Shown here: one piece after another, positions 11,961-25,759 of the stretch | How the letters are laid out: each line of letters opens with the position of its first letter | Position numbering within the stretch: the stretch's first letter is position 1 | From: Loxodes magnus | Taxonomy: Eukaryota; Ciliophora; Karyorelictea; Loxodida; Loxodidae | Length of the DNA stretch: 64,000 bases | Assembly: GCA_946699065.1 (NCBI GenBank) | Contig: CAMPDV010000709.1 | Location: forward strand, 62,001-126,000 | Direction: 5' to 3' | The notes under the pieces: model-generated | Told to the model about the DNA's origin: nothing | Seen by the model: the letters and a program-made list of their open reading frames with translations, nothing else | The model's database searches: none | Position numbers and translations under genes: made by a program

Positions 11961-14900
11961 AAATTTCAGTTTTAAGGAGTATGATTTGAGAAGAAATAAG
12001 TTTTTTGAAAAAGTTGAATAAGTAAAGTAAGAAAAGAAGATAGAGTTTCAGTTTTAAGGAGTATGATTTGAGAAGTAATAAGTTTTTTGAAAAGTGAATA
12101 AGTAAAGTAAGAAAAGAAGATAGAGTTTCAGTTTTATTGAGTGTGCTTTGAGAAGAAATAAGTATTTAGAAAAGTGAAGAAGTAAAGTAAGAAAAGAAGA
12201 TAGAGTTTCAGTTTTAAGGAGTATGCTTTGAGAAGTAATAAGTATTTAGAAAAGTGAAGAAGTAAAGTAAGAAAAGAAGATAGAATTTCAGTTTTAAGGA
12301 GTATGCTTAGAGAAGGAATATGTATTTAAAAAAGTGAAGAAGTAAAGTAAGAAAAAAAGAAAGAATTTCAGTTTTAAGGAGTATGCTTAGAGAAGGAATA
12401 TGTATTTAGAAAAGTGAATAAGTAAAGTAAGAATAGAAGATAGAGTTTCAGTTTTAAGGAGTATGCTTTGAGAAGTAATAAGTATTTGGAAAAGTGAATA
12501 AGTAAAGTATGAAAAGAAGATAGAGTTTCAGTTTTAAGGAGTATGCTTTGAGAAGTAATAAGTATTTGGAAAAGTGAAGAAATAAAGTAAGAAAAGAAGA
12601 TAGAATTTCAGTTTTAAGGAGTATGATTTGAGAAGTAATAAGTATTTAGAAAAAGTTGAATAAGTAAAGTAAGAAAAGAAGAAAGAATTTCAGTTTTAAG
12701 GAGTATGATTTGAGAAGTAATAAGTTTTTTGAATAGTGAATAAGTAAAGTAAGAAAAGAAGATAGAGTTTCAGTTTTAAGGAGTATGATTGGAGAAGTAA
12801 TAAGTTTTTTGAAAAGTGAATAAGTAAAGTAAGAAAAGAAGATTGAGTTTAAGTTTTATTGAGTGTGCTTTGAGAAGAAATAATTATTTAGAAAAGTGAA
12901 TATGTAAAGTAAGAAAAGAAGAAAGAATTTCAGTTTTAAAGAGTATGCTTTGAGAAGTAATAAGTATTTATAAAAAGTTGAATAAGTAAAGTAAGAAAAG
13001 AAGAAAGAATTTCAGTTTTAAAGAATATGCTTTGAGAAGTAATAAGTATTTATAAAAGTGAATAAGTAAAGTAAGAAAAAAAGAAAGAATTTCAGTTTTA
13101 AGGAGTATGCTTAGAGAAGGAATATGTATTTAGAAAAGTGAATAAGTAAAGTAAGAAAAGAAGATAGAGTTTCAGTTTTAAGGAGTATGCTTTGAGAAGT
13201 AATAAGTTTTTTGAAAAGTGAATAAGTAAAGTAAGAAAAGAAGATAGAGTTTCAGTTTTAAGGAGTATGCTTAGAGAAGTAATAAGTATTTAGAAAAGTG
13301 AATAAGTAAAGTAAGAAAAGAAGATAGAATTTCAGTTTTAAGGAGTATGCTTTGAGAAGTAATAAGTATTTAGAAAAGTGAAGAAGTAGAGTAAGAAAAG
13401 AAGATAGAATTTCAGTTTTAAGGAGTATGCTTTGAGAAGTAATAAGTATTTGGAAAAGTGAATAAGTAAAGTATGAAAAGAAGATAGAGTTTCAGTTTTA
13501 AGGAGTATGCTTTGAGAAGTAATAAGTATTTGGAAAAGTGAAGAAATAAAGTAAGAAAAGAAGATAGAATTTCAGTTTTAAGGAGTATGCTTTGAGAAGT
13601 AATAAGTATTTAGAAAAGTGAAGAAGTAAAGTAAGAAAAGATAGAGTTTCAGTTTTAAGGAGTATGCTTTGAGAAGTAATAAGTTTTTTGAAAAGTGAAT
13701 AAGTAAAGTAAGAAAAGAAGATAGAGTTTCAGTTTTAAGGAGTATGCTTTGAGAAGTAATAAGTTTTTTGAAAAGTGAATAAGTAAATTAAGAAAAAAAG
13801 ATAGAATTTCAGTTTTAAGGAGTATGCTTTGAGAAGTAATAAGTTTTTTGAAAAGTGAATAAGTAAAGTAAGAAAAGAAGATAGAATTTCAGTTTTAAGG
13901 AGTATGCTTTGAGAAGTAATAAGTTTTTTGAAAAGTGAATAAGTAAAGTAAGAAAAAAAGATAGAATTTCAGTTTTAAGGAGTATGCTTAGAGAAGTAAT
14001 AAGTATTTAGAAAAGTGAATAAGTAAAGTAAGAAAAGATAGAGTTTCAGTTTTAAGGAGTATGCTTTGAGAAGTAATAAGTATTTAGAAAAGTGAAGAAG
14101 TAAAGTAAGAAAAGATAGAGTTTCAGTTTTAAGGAGTATGCTTAGAGAAGAAATAAGTATTTATAAAAGTGAATAAGTAAAGTAAGAAAAAAAGAAAGAG
14201 TTTCAGTTTTAAGGAGTATGCTTTGAGAAGTAATAAGTATTTATAAAAGTGAATAAGTAAAGTAAGAAAAAAAGAAAGAGTTTCAGTTTTAAGGAGTATG
14301 CTTTGAGAAGTAATAAGTTTTTTGAAAAAGTTGAATAAGTAAAGTAAGAAAAGAAGATAGAGTTTCAGTTTTAAGGAGTATGCTTTGAGAAGTAATAAGT
14401 ATTTGGAAAAGTGAAGAAATAAAGTAAGAAAAGAAGATAGAATTTCAGTTTTAAGGAGTATGCTTTGAGAAGTAATAAGTATTTAGAAAAGTGAAGAAGT
14501 AAAGTAAGAAAAGAAGATAGAATTTCAGTTTTAAGGAGTATGCTTTGAGAAGTAATAAGTTTTTTGAAAAGTGAATAAGTAAAGTAAGAAAAGATAGAGT
14601 TTCAGTTTTAAGGAGTATGCTTTGAGAAGTAATAAGTATTTAGAAAGTGAAGAAGTAAAGTATGAAAAGAAGAAAGAATTTCAGTTTTAAAGAGTATGCT
14701 TTGAGAAGTAATAAGTTTTTTGAAAAGTGAATAAGTAAAGTAAGAAAAAAAGAAAGAATTTCAGTTTTAAGGAGTATGCTTTGAGAAGTAATAAGTTTTT
14801 TGAAAAAGTTGAATAAGTAAAGTAAGAAAAGAAGATAGAGTTTCAGTTTTAAGGAGTATGCTTTGAGAAGTAATAAGTATTTGGAAAAGTGAAGAAATAA

Positions 14901-15839
14901 AGTAAGAAAAGAAGATAGAATTTCAGTTTTAAGGAGTATGCTTTGAGAAGTAATAAGTATTTAGAAAAGTGAAGAAGTAGAGTAAGAAAAGAAGATAGAA
15001 TTTCAGTTTTAAGGAGTATGCTTTGAGAAGTAATAAGTTTTTTGAAAAGTGAATAAGTAAAGTAAGAAAAGAAGATAGAGTTTCAGTTTTAAGGAGTATG
15101 CTTTGAGAAGTAATAAGTTTTTTGAAAAGTGAATAAGTAAAGTAAGAAAAAAAGAAAGAATTTCAGTTTTAAGGAGTATGCTTAGAGAAGGAATATGTAT
15201 TTAGAAAAGTGAATAAGTAAAGTAAGAAAAGAAGATAGAGTTTCAGTTTTAAGGAGTATGATTAGAGAAGTAATAAGTATTTAGAAAAGTGAAGAAGTAA
15301 AGTAAGAAAAGATAGAGTTTCAGTTTTAAGGAGTATGCTTTGAGAAGTAATAAGTTTTTTGAAAAAGTTGAATAAGTAAAGTAAGAAAAGAAGATAGAGT
15401 TTCAGTTTTAAGGAGTATGCTTTGAGAAGTAATAAGTATTTGGAAAAGTGAAGAAATAAAGTAAGAAAAGAAGATAGAATTTCAGTTTTAAGGAGTATGC
15501 TTTGAGAAGTAATAAGTTTTTTGAAAAGTGAATAAGTAAAGTAAGAAAAGAAGATAGAGTTTCAGTTTTAAGGAGTATGCTTTGAGAAGTAATAAGTTTT
15601 TTGAAAAGTGAATAAGTAAAGTAAGAAAAGATAGAGTTTCAGTTTTAAGGAGTATGATTGGAGAAGTAATAAGTATTTAGAAAAGTGAAGAAGTAAAGTA
15701 AGAAAAGAAGATAAAATTTCATTTTTAGATAGTATGATTTGAGAAGAAATAAGTATTTAGAAAAGTGAAGAAGTAAAGTAAGAAAAGAAGATAGAGTTTC
15801 AGTTTTAAGGAGTATGCTTAGAGAAGTAATAAGTATTTA

Positions 15840-17949
15840 GAAAAGTGAATAAGTAAAGTAAGAAAAGAAGATTGAGTTTAAGTTTTATTGAGTGTGCTTT
15901 GAGAAGAAATAATTATTTAGAAAAGTGAATAAGTAAAGTAAGAAAAGAAGAAAGAATTTCAGTTTTAAAGAGGATGCTTTGAGAAGAAATAAGTATTTAG
16001 AAAAGTGAAGAAGTAAAGTAAGAATAGAAGATAGAGTTTCAGTTTTAAGGAGTATGCTTTGAGAAGTAATAAGTATTTGGAAAAGTGAATAAGTAAAGTA
16101 TGAAAAGAAGAAAGAGTTTCAGTTTTAAGGAGTATGCTTAGAGAAGTAATAAGTATTTAGAAAAGTGAATAAGTAAAGTAAGAAAAGATAGAGTTTCAGT
16201 TTTAAGGAGTATGCTTAGAGAAGGAATAAGTATTTAGAAAAGTGAAGAAGTAAAGTAAGAAAAGATAGAGTTTCAGTTTTAAGGAGTATGATTGGAGAAG
16301 TAATAAGTATTTTGAAAAGTGAATAAGTAAAGTAAGAAAAGAAGATAGAGTTTCAGTTTTAAAGAGTATGCTTTGAGAAGTAATAAGTATTTAGAAAAGT
16401 GAAGAAGTAAAGTAAGAAGAGAAGATAGAGTTTCAGTTTTAAGGAGTATGATTTGAGAAGTAATAAGTTTTTTGAAAAAGTTGAATAAGTAAAGTAAGAA
16501 AAAAAGAAAGAATTTCAGTTTTAAGGAGTATGATTTGAGAAGTAATAAGTATTTAGAAAAAGTTGAATAAGTAAAGTAAGAAAAGAAGAAAGAATTTCAG
16601 TTTTAAGGAGTATGATTTGAGAAGTAATAAGTTTTTTGAATAGTGAATAAGTAAAGTAAGAAAAGAAGATAGAGTTTCAGTTTTAAGGAGTATGATTGGA
16701 GAAGTAATAAGTTTTTTGAAAAGTGAATAAGTAAAGTAAGAAAAGAAGATTGAGTTTAAGTTTTAAGGAGTGTGCTTTGAAAAGAAATAAGTTTTTTGAA
16801 AAGTGAAGAAGTAAAGTAAGAAAAGAAGAAAGAATTTCAGTTTTAAAGAGTATGCTTTGAGAAGTAATAAGTTTTTTGAAAAGTGAATAAGTAAAGTAAG
16901 AAAAGAAGATAGAGTTTCAGTTTTAAGGAGTATTCTTTGAAAAGAAATAATTATTTAGAAAAGTGAATAAGTAAAGTAAGAAAAGAAGATAGAATTTCAG
17001 TTTTAAGGAGTATGCTTTGAGAAGTAATAAGTATTTGGAAAAGTGAAGAAATAAAGTAAGAAAAGAAGATAGAATTTCAGTTTTAAGGAGTATGCTTTGA
17101 GAAGTAATAAGTATTTAGAAAAGTGAAGAAGTAGAGTAAGAAAAGAAGATAGAATTTCAGTTTTAAGGAGTATGCTTTGAGAAGTAATAAGTTTTTTGAA
17201 AAGTGAATAAGTAAAGTAAGAAAAGAAGATAGAGTTTCAGTTTTAAGGAGTATGCTTTGAGAAGTAATAAGTATTTAGAAAGTGAAGAAGTAAAGTATGA
17301 AAAGAAGAAAGAATTTCAGTTTTAAAGAGTATGCTTTGAGAAGTAAAAAGTTTTTTGAAAAGTGAATAAGTAAAGTAAGAAAAAAAGAAAGAATTTCAGT
17401 TTTAAGGAGTATGCTTTGAGAAGTAATAAGTTTTTTGAAAAAGTTGAATAAGTAAAGTAAGAAAAGAAGATAGAGTTTCAGTTTTAAGGAGTATGCTTTG
17501 AGAAGTAATAAGTATTTGGAAAAGTGAAGAAATAAAGTAAGAAAAGAAGATAGAATTTCAGTTTTAAGGAGTATGCTTTGAGAAGTAATAAGTATTTAGA
17601 AAAGTGAAGAAGTAAAGTAAGAAAAGATAGAGTTTCAGTTTTAAGGAGTATGCTTTGAGAAGTAATAAGTTTTTTGAAAAGTGAATAAGTAAAGTAAGAA
17701 AAGAAGATAGAGTTTCAGTTTTAAGGAGTATGCTTTGAGAAGTAATAAGTTTTTTGAAAAGTGAATAAGTAAATTAAGAAAAAAAGAAAGAATTTCAGTT
17801 TTAAGGAGTATGCTTAGAGAAGGAATATGTATTTAGAAAAGTGAATAAGTAAAGTAAGAAAAGAAGATAGAGTTTCAGTTTTAAGGAGTATGATTGGAGA
17901 AGTAATAAGTATTTAGAAAAGTGAAGAAGTAAAGTAAGAAAAGAAGATA
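15840..17949. repeat. Domain-3 higher-order block, copy 1
   Basis: Matches 18474-20501. The offset is 2,634 bp up to the gtaagaagagaag monomer near 16417 and 2,552 bp after about 16560, because copy 2 lacks one 82-bp monomer. Distinctive shared landmarks are attgagtttaag at 15871 and 16749, gaggatgc near 15970, and aaagtatgaaaag in the agaaagtgaagaag monomer near 17290. The match ends at 17949 where this copy has gataaaattt and the other gatagagttt. Confidence 0.78.
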
Positions 17950-18473
17950 AAATTTCATTTTTAGATAGTATGATTTGAGAAGAAATAAGTATTTGGAAAA
18001 GTGAAGAAGTAAAGTAAGAAAAGAAGATAGAGTTTCAGTTTTAAGGAGTATGCTTAGAGAAGTAATAAGTATTTAGAAAAGTGAAGAAGTAAAGTAAGAA
18101 GAGAAGATAGAGTTTCAGTTTTAAGGAGTATGATTTGAGAAGTAATAAGTTTTTTGAAAAAGTTGAATAAGTAAAGTAAGAAAAAAAGAAAGAATTTCAG
18201 TTTTAAGGAGTATGCTTTGAGAAGTAATAAGTTTTTTGAAAAAGTTGAATAAGTAAAGTAAGAAAAGAAGATAGAGTTTCAGTTTTAAGGAGTATGCTTT
18301 GAGAAGTAATAAGTATTTGGAAAAGTGAATAAGTAAAGTAAGAAAAGATAGAGTTTCAGTTTTAAGGAGTATGCTTAGAGAAGGAATAAGTATTTAGAAA
18401 AGTGAAGAAGTAAAGTAAGAAAAGATAGAGTTTCAGTTTTAAGGAGTATGATTGGAGAAGTAATAAGTATTTT

Positions 18474-20501
18474 GAAAAGTGAATAAGTAAAGTAAGAAAA
18501 GAAGATTGAGTTTAAGTTTTATTGAGTGTGCTTTGAGAAGAAATAATTATTTAGAAAAGTGAATAAGTAAAGTAAGAAAAGAAGAAAGAATTTCAGTTTT
18601 AAAGAGGATGCTTTGAGAAGAAATAAGTATTTAGAAAAGTGAAGAAGTAAAGTAAGAATAGAAGATAGAGTTTCAGTTTTAAGGAGTATGCTTTGAGAAG
18701 TAATAAGTATTTTGAAAAGTGAATAAGTAAAGTAAGAAAAGAAGAAAGAGTTTCAGTTTTAAGGAGTATGCTTAGAGAAGTAATAAGTATTTAGAAAAGT
18801 GAATAAGTAAAGTAAGAAAAGATAGAGTTTCAGTTTTAAGGAGTATGCTTAGAGAAGGAATAAGTATTTAGAAAAGTGAAGAAGTAAAGTAAGAAAAGAT
18901 AGAGTTTCAGTTTTAAGGAGTATGATTGGAGAAGTAATAAGTATTTTGAAAAGTGAATAAGTAAAGTAAGAAAAGAAGATAGAGTTTCAGTTTTAAAGAG
19001 TATGCTTTGAGAAGTAATAAGTATTTAGAAAAGTGAAGAAGTAAAGTAAGAAGAGAAGATAGAGTTTCAGTTTTAAGGAGTATGATTTGAGAAGTAATAA
19101 GTTTTTTGAAAAAGTTGAATAAGTAAAGTAAGAAAAAAAGAAAGAATTTCAGTTTTAAGGAGTATGATTTGAGAAGTAATAAGTTTTTTGAATAGTGAAT
19201 AAGTAAAGTAAGAAAAGAAGATAGAGTTTCAGTTTTAAGGAGTATGATTGGAGAAGTAATAAGTTTTTTGAAAAGTGAATAAGTAAAGTAAGAAAAGAAG
19301 ATTGAGTTTAAGTTTTAAGGAGTGTGCTTTGAAAAGAAATAAGTTTTTTGAAAAGTGAAGAAGTAAAGTAAGAAAAGAAGAAAGAATTTCAGTTTTAAAG
19401 AGTATGCTTTGAGAAGTAATAAGTATTTTGAAAAGTGAATAAGTAAAGTAAGAAAAGAAGATAGAGTTTCAGTTTTAAGGAGTATTCTTTGAAAAGAAAT
19501 AATTATTTAGAAAAGTGAATAAGTAAAGTAAGAAAAGAAGATAGAATTTCAGTTTTAAGGAGTATGCTTTGAGAAGTAATAAGTATTTGGAAAAGTGAAG
19601 AAATAAAGTAAGAAAAGAAGATAGAATTTCAGTTTTAAGGAGTATGCTTTGAGAAGTAATAAGTATTTAGAAAAGTGAAGAAGTAGAGTAAGAAAAGAAG
19701 ATAGAATTTCAGTTTTAAGGAGTATGCTTTGAGAAGTAATAAGTTTTTTGAAAAGTGAATAAGTAAAGTAAGAAAAGAAGATAGAGTTTCAGTTTTAAGG
19801 AGTATGCTTTGAGAAGTAATAAGTATTTAGAAAGTGAAGAAGTAAAGTATGAAAAGAAGAAAGAATTTCAGTTTTAAAGAGTATGCTTTGAGAAGTAATA
19901 AGTTTTTTGAAAAGTGAATAAGTAAAGTAAGAAAAAAAGAAAGAATTTCAGTTTTAAGGAGTATGCTTTGAGAAGTAATAAGTTTTTTGAAAAAGTTGAA
20001 TAAGTAAAGTAAGAAAAGAAGATAGAGTTTCAGTTTTAAGGAGTATGCTTTGAGAAGTAATAAGTATTTGGAAAAGTGAAGAAATAAAGTAAGAAAAGAA
20101 GATAGAATTTCAGTTTTAAGGAGTATGCTTTGAGAAGTAATAAGTATTTAGAAAAGTGAAGAAGTAAAGTAAGAAAAGATAGAGTTTCAGTTTTAAGGAG
20201 TATGCTTTGAGAAGTAATAAGTTTTTTGAAAAGTGAATAAGTAAAGTAAGAAAAGAAGATAGAGTTTCAGTTTTAAGGAGTATGCTTTGAGAAGTAATAA
20301 GTTTTTTGAAAAGTGAATAAGTAAATTAAGAAAAAAAGAAAGAATTTCAGTTTTAAGGAGTATGCTTAGAGAAGGAATATGTATTTAGAAAAGTGAATAA
20401 GTAAAGTAAGAAAAGAAGATAGAGTTTCAGTTTTAAGGAGTATGATTGGAGAAGTAATAAGTATTTAGAAAAGTGAAGAAGTAAAGTAAGAAAAGAAGAT
20501 A
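18474..20501. repeat. Domain-3 higher-order block, copy 2
   Basis: Second copy of 15840-17949, shorter by one 82-bp monomer near 19130. Other differences are local, for example tatttgg against tattttg near 18710, and agtttttt against agtatttt near 19420. The spacing of the copies is 32-33 monomers. About 525 bp of related but reshuffled monomers (17950-18473) separate them. Confidence 0.78.
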
Positions 20502-23500
20502 GAGTTTCAGTTTTAAGGAGTATGCTTTGAGAAGTAATAAGTTTTTTGAAAAAGTTGAATAAGTAAAGTAAGAAAAGAAGATAGAGTTTCAGTTTTAAGG
20601 AGTATGCTTTGAGAAGTAATAAGTATTTGGAAAAGTGAAGAAATAAAGTAAGAAAAGAAGATAGAATTTCAGTTTTAAGGAGTATGCTTTGAGAAGTAAT
20701 AAGTATTTAGAAAAGTGAAGAAGTAGAGTAAGAAAAGAAGATAGAATTTCAGTTTTAAGGAGTATGCTTTGAGAAGTAATAAGTTTTTTGAAAAGTGAAT
20801 AAGTAAAGTAAGAAAAGAAGATAGAGTTTCAGTTTTAAGGAGTATGCTTTGAGAAGTAATAAGTTTTTTGAAAAGTGAATAAGTAAAGTAAGAAAAGATA
20901 GAGTTTCAGTTTTAAGGAGTATGATTGGAGAAGTAATAAGTATTTAGAAAAGTGAAGAAGTAAAGTAAGAAAAGAAGATAAAATTTCATTTTTAGATAGT
21001 ATGATTTGAGAAGAAATAAGTATTTGGAAAAGTGAAGAAGTAAAGTAAGAAAAGAAGATAGAGTTTCAGTTTTAAGGAGTATGATTTGAGAAGTAATAAG
21101 TTTTTAGAAAAGTGAAGAAGTAAAGTAAGAAGAGAAGATAGAGTTTCAGTTTTATTGAGTGTGCTTTGAGAAGAAATAATTATTTAGAAAAGTGAATAAG
21201 TAAAGTAAGAAAAGAAGAAAGAATTTCAGTTTTAAAGAGGATGCTTTGAGAAGAAATAAGTATTTAGAAAAGTTGAATAAGTAAAGTAAGAAAAGAAGAA
21301 AGAATTTCAGTTTTAAGGAGTATGATTGGAGAAGTAATAAGTATTTGGAAAAGTGAATAAGTAAAGTATGAAAAGAAGAAAGAGTTTCAGTTTTAAGGAG
21401 TATGCTTAGAGAAGTAATAAGTATTTAGAAAAGTGAAAAAGTAAAGTAAGAAAAGATAGAGTTTCAGTTTTAAGGAGTATGCTTAGAGAAGGAATAAGTA
21501 TTTAGAAAAGTGAAGAAGTAAAGTAAGAAAAGATAGAGTTTCAGTTTTAAGGAGTATGCTTAGAGAAGTAATAAGTATTTTGAAAAGTGAATAAGTAAAG
21601 TAAGAAAAGAAGATAGAGTTTCAGTTTTATTGAGTATGCTTAGAGAAGTAATAGTTTTTTGAAAAGTGAATAAGTAAAGTAAGAAAAGAAGAAAGAATTT
21701 CAGTTTTAAAGAGTATTCTTTGAGAAGTAATAAGTTTTTTGAAAAAGTTGAATAAGTAAAGTAAGAAAAAAAGAAAGAATTTCAGTTTTAAGGAGTATGA
21801 TTTGAGAAGTAATAAGTATTTAGAAAAAGTTGAATAAGTAAAGTAAGAAAAGAAGAAAGAATTTCAGTTTTAAGGAGTATGATTTGAGAAGTAATAAGTT
21901 TTTTGAATAGTGAATAAGTAAAGTAAGAAAAGAAGATAGAGTTTCAGTTTTAATGAGTATGATTGGAGAAGTAATAAGTTTTTTGAAAAGTGAATAAGTA
22001 AAGTAAGAAAAGAAGATTGAGTTTAAGTTTTAAGGAGTTGGCTTTGAAAAGAAATAAGTTTTTTGAAAAGTGAAGAAGTAAAGTAAGAAAAGAAGAAAGA
22101 ATTTCAGTTTTAAAGAGTATGCTTTGAGAAGTAATAAGTATTTTGAAAAGTGAATAAGTAAAGTAAGAAAAGAAGATAGAGTTTCAGTTTTAAGGAGTAT
22201 TCTTTGAAAAGAAATAATTATTTAGAAAAGTGAATAAGTAAAGTAAGAAAAGAAGAAAGAATTTCAGTTTTAAAGAGTATGCTTTGAGAAGTAATAAGTT
22301 TTTTGAAAAGTGAATAAGTAAAGTAAGAAAAGAAGATAGAGTTTCAGTTTTAAGGAGTATTCTTTGAAAAGAAATAATTATTTAGAAAAGTAAAGAAGTA
22401 AAGTAAGAAAAGAAGAAAGAATTTCAGTTTTAAAGAGTATGCTTTGAGAAGTAATAAGTTTTTTGAAAAGTGAATAAGTAAAGTAAGAAAAAAAGAAAGA
22501 ATTTCAGTTTTAAAGAGTATGCTTTGAGAAGTAATAAGTATTTAGAAAAGTTGAATAAGTAAAGCAAGAAAAGAAGATAGAGTTTCAGTTTTAAGGAGTA
22601 TGCTTTGAGAAGTAATAAGTATTTAGAAAAGCGAAGAAGTAAAGTAAAAAAAGAAGATAGAGTTTCAGTTTTAAATAGTATTCTTTGAGAAGTAATAAGT
22701 ATTTATAAAAGCGAAGAAGTAAAGTAAGAAAAGATAGAGTTTCAGTTTTAAGGAGTATGCTTAGAGAAGGAATAAGTATTTAGAAAAGTGAAGAAGTAAA
22801 GTAAGAAAAGATAGAGTTTCAGTTTTAAGGAGTATGATTGGAGAAGTAATAAGTATTTAGAAAAGTGAAGAAGTAAAGTAAGAAAAGAAGATAGAGTTTC
22901 AGTTTTAAGGAGTATGCTTTGAGAAGTAATAAGAATTGAGATAAGTGAAGAAGTAAAGTAAGAAAAGAAGATAGAGTTTCAGTTTAAGGAGTATGCTTTG
23001 AGAAGTAATAAGTATTACGAAAAGTGAAGAAGTAAAGTAAGAAAAGAAGATAGAGTTTCAGTTTTAAAGAGTATGCTTTGAGAAGTATTAAGTATTACGA
23101 AAAGTGAAGAAGTAAAGTAAGAAAAGAAGATAGAGTTTCAGTTTTAAGGAGTATGCTTAGAGAAGTAATAAGTATTTAGAAAAGTGAATAAGTAAAGTAA
23201 GAAAAGATAGAGTTTCAGTTTTAAGGAATATGCTTAGAGAAGGAATAAGTATTTAGAAAAGTGAAGAAGTAAAGTAAGAAAAGATAGAGTTTCAGTTTTA
23301 AGGAGTATGATTGGAGAAGTAATAAGTATTTTGAAAAGTGAATAAGTAAAGTAAGAAAAGAAGATAGAGTTTCAGTTTTAAGGAGTATGCTTTGAGAAGT
23401 AATAAGTATTTAGAAAAGTGAAGAAGTAAAGTAAGAAGAGAAGATAGAGTTTCAGTTTTAAGGAGTATGATTTGAGAAGTAATAAGTTTTTTGAAAAAGT

Positions 23501-25759
23501 TGAATAAGTAAAGTAAGAAAAAAAGAAAGAATTTCAGTTTTAAGGAGTATGATTTGAGAAGTAATAAGTATTTAGAAAAAGTTGAATAAGTAAAGTAAGA
23601 AAAGAAGAAAGAATTTCAGTTTTAAGGAGTATGATTTGAGAAGTAATAAGTTTTTTGAATAGTGAATAAGTAAAGTAAGAAAAGAAGATAGAGTTTCAGT
23701 TTTAAGGAGTATGATTGGAGAAGTAATAAGTTTTTTGAAAAGTGAATAAGTAAAGTAAGAAAAGAAGATTGAGTTTAAGTTTTATTGAGTGTGCTTTGAG
23801 AAGAAATAATTATTTAGAAAAGTGAATAAGTAAAGTAAGAAAAGAAGAAAGAATTTCAGTTTTAAAGAGTATGCTTTGAGAAGTAATAAGTATTTTGAAA
23901 AGTGAATAAGTAAAGTAAGAAAAGAAGATAGAGTTTCAGTTTTAAGGAGTATTCTTTGAAAAGAAATAATTATTTAGAAAAGTGAATAAGTAAAGTAAGA
24001 AAAGAAGAAAGAATTTCAGTTTTAAAGAGTATGCTTTGAGAAGTAATAAGTTTTTTGAAAAGTTGAATAAGTAAAGTAAGAAAAGAAGATAGAGTTTCAG
24101 TTTTAAGGAGTATTCTTTGAGAAGTAATAAGTATTTAGAAAAAGTTGAATAAGTAAAGTAAGAAATGAAGATAGAATTTTAGTTTTAAGGAGTATGCTTT
24201 GAGAAGAAATAAGTATTTAGAAAAAGTTGAATAAGTAAAGTAAGAAAAGAAGATAGAGTTTCAGTTTTAAGGAGTATGATTTGAGAAGAAATAAGTATTT
24301 AGAAAAGTGAAGAAGTAAAGTAAGAAAAGAAGAAAGAATTTCAGTTTTAAGGAGTATGCTTAGAGAAGTAATAAGTATTTAGAAAAGTGAAGAAGTAAAG
24401 TAAGAAAAGATAGAGTTTCAGTTTTAAGGAGTATGCTTAGAGAAGGAATAAGTATTTAGAAAAGTGAAGAAGTAAAGTAAGAAAAAAAGAAAGAATTTCA
24501 GTTTTAAGGAGTATGCTTTGAGAAGTAATAAGTATTTAGAAAAAGTTGAATAAGTAAAGTAAGAAAAGAAGAAAGAATTTCAGTTTTATTGAGTATGATT
24601 GGAGAAGTAATAAGTTTTTTGAAAAGTGAATAAGTAAAGTAAGAAAAGAAGATTGAGTTTAAGTTTTATTGAGTGTGCTTTGAGAAGAAATAATTATTTA
24701 GAAAAGTGAATAAGTAAAGTAAGAAAAGAAGAAAGAATTTCAGTTTTAAAGAGTATGCTTTGAGAAGTAATAAGTATTTTGAAAAGTGAATAAGTAAAGT
24801 AAGAAAAGAAGATAGAGTTTCAGTTTTAAGGAGTATTCTTTGAAAAGAAATAATTATTTAGAAAAGTGAATAAGTAAAGTAAGAAAAGAAGAAAGAATTT
24901 CAGTTTTAAAGAGTATGCTTTGAGAAGTAATAAGTTTTTTGAAAAGTGAATAAGTAAAGTAAGAAAAGAAGATAGAGTTTCAGTTTTAAGGAGTATTCTT
25001 TGAAAAGAAATAATTATTTAGAAAAGTGAATAAGTAAAGTAAGAAAAGAAGAAAGAATTTCAGTTTTAAAGAGTATGCTTTGAGAAGTAATAAGTTTTTT
25101 GAAAAGTGAAGAAGTAAAGTAAGAAAAGAAAGAATTTCAGTTTTAAGGAGTATGCTTAGAGAAGGAATAAGTATTTAGAAAAGTTGAATAAGTAAAGCAA
25201 GAAAAGAAGATAGAGTTTCAGTTTTAAGGAGTATGCTTAGAGAAGTAATAAGTATTTAGAAAAGTGAAGAAGTAAAGTAAGAAAAGATAGAGTTTCAGTT
25301 TTAAGGAGTATGCTTAGAGAAGTAATAAGTATTTGGAAAAGTGAAGAAGTAAAGTAAGAAAAGATAGAGTTTCAGTTTTAAGGAGTATGCTTTGAGAAGT
25401 AATAAGTATTTAGAAAAAGTTGAATAAGTAAAGTAAGAAAAGAAGAAAGAATTTCAGTTTTAAGGAGTATGATTTGAGAAGTAATAAGTTTTTATAAAAG
25501 TGAAGAAGTAAAGTAAGAAAAAAAGATAGAGTTTCAGTTTTAAGGAGTATGATTGGAGAAGTAATAAGTTTTTTGAAAAGTGAATAAGTAAAGTAAGAAA
25601 AGAAGATTGAGTTTAAGTTTTATTGAGTGTGCTTTGAGAAGAAATAATTATTTAGAAAAGTGAATAAGTAAAGTAAGAAAAGAAGAAAGAATTTCAGTTT
25701 TAAAGAGTATGCTTTGAGAAGTAATAAGTTTTTTGGAAAAGTGAATAAGTAAAGTAAGA

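Larger units (their letters stand above)
4866..12440. repeat. Satellite domain 2, agcgaag/gtatgaaaag block
   Basis: About 95 monomers. Markers are agcgaagaag (near 5431, 5591, 5751, 5991; 7355, 7515, 7755; 10406 to 10965), aaagtatgaaaag (4961, 6885, 9936 and others), 79-bp monomers with gtaaaaaaaaagatag, and ttttattgagtgtgc (6271, 8036, 8760, 11246). The domain is essentially three copies of one higher-order block with offsets 1,924 and 3,051 bp, plus linking monomers. Its right limit is approximate; monomers typical of the next domain appear from about 12440. Confidence 0.7.
12441..24110. repeat. Satellite domain 3, gaagaaataaag/tgattggag monomers
   Basis: About 146 monomers. The tatttggaaaagtg monomer followed by gaagaaataaag is confined here (first near 12570, last near 20640), and gattggagaag is frequent. 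The 77-bp length form (gaaaagatagag, three bases short) is common. A multi-kilobase block is duplicated inside (next two entries), and a further approximate copy of part of it spans about 15331-15760 and 20511-21040, the latter with one extra 80-bp monomer containing gtagagtaag. Limits are approximate. Confidence 0.65.
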
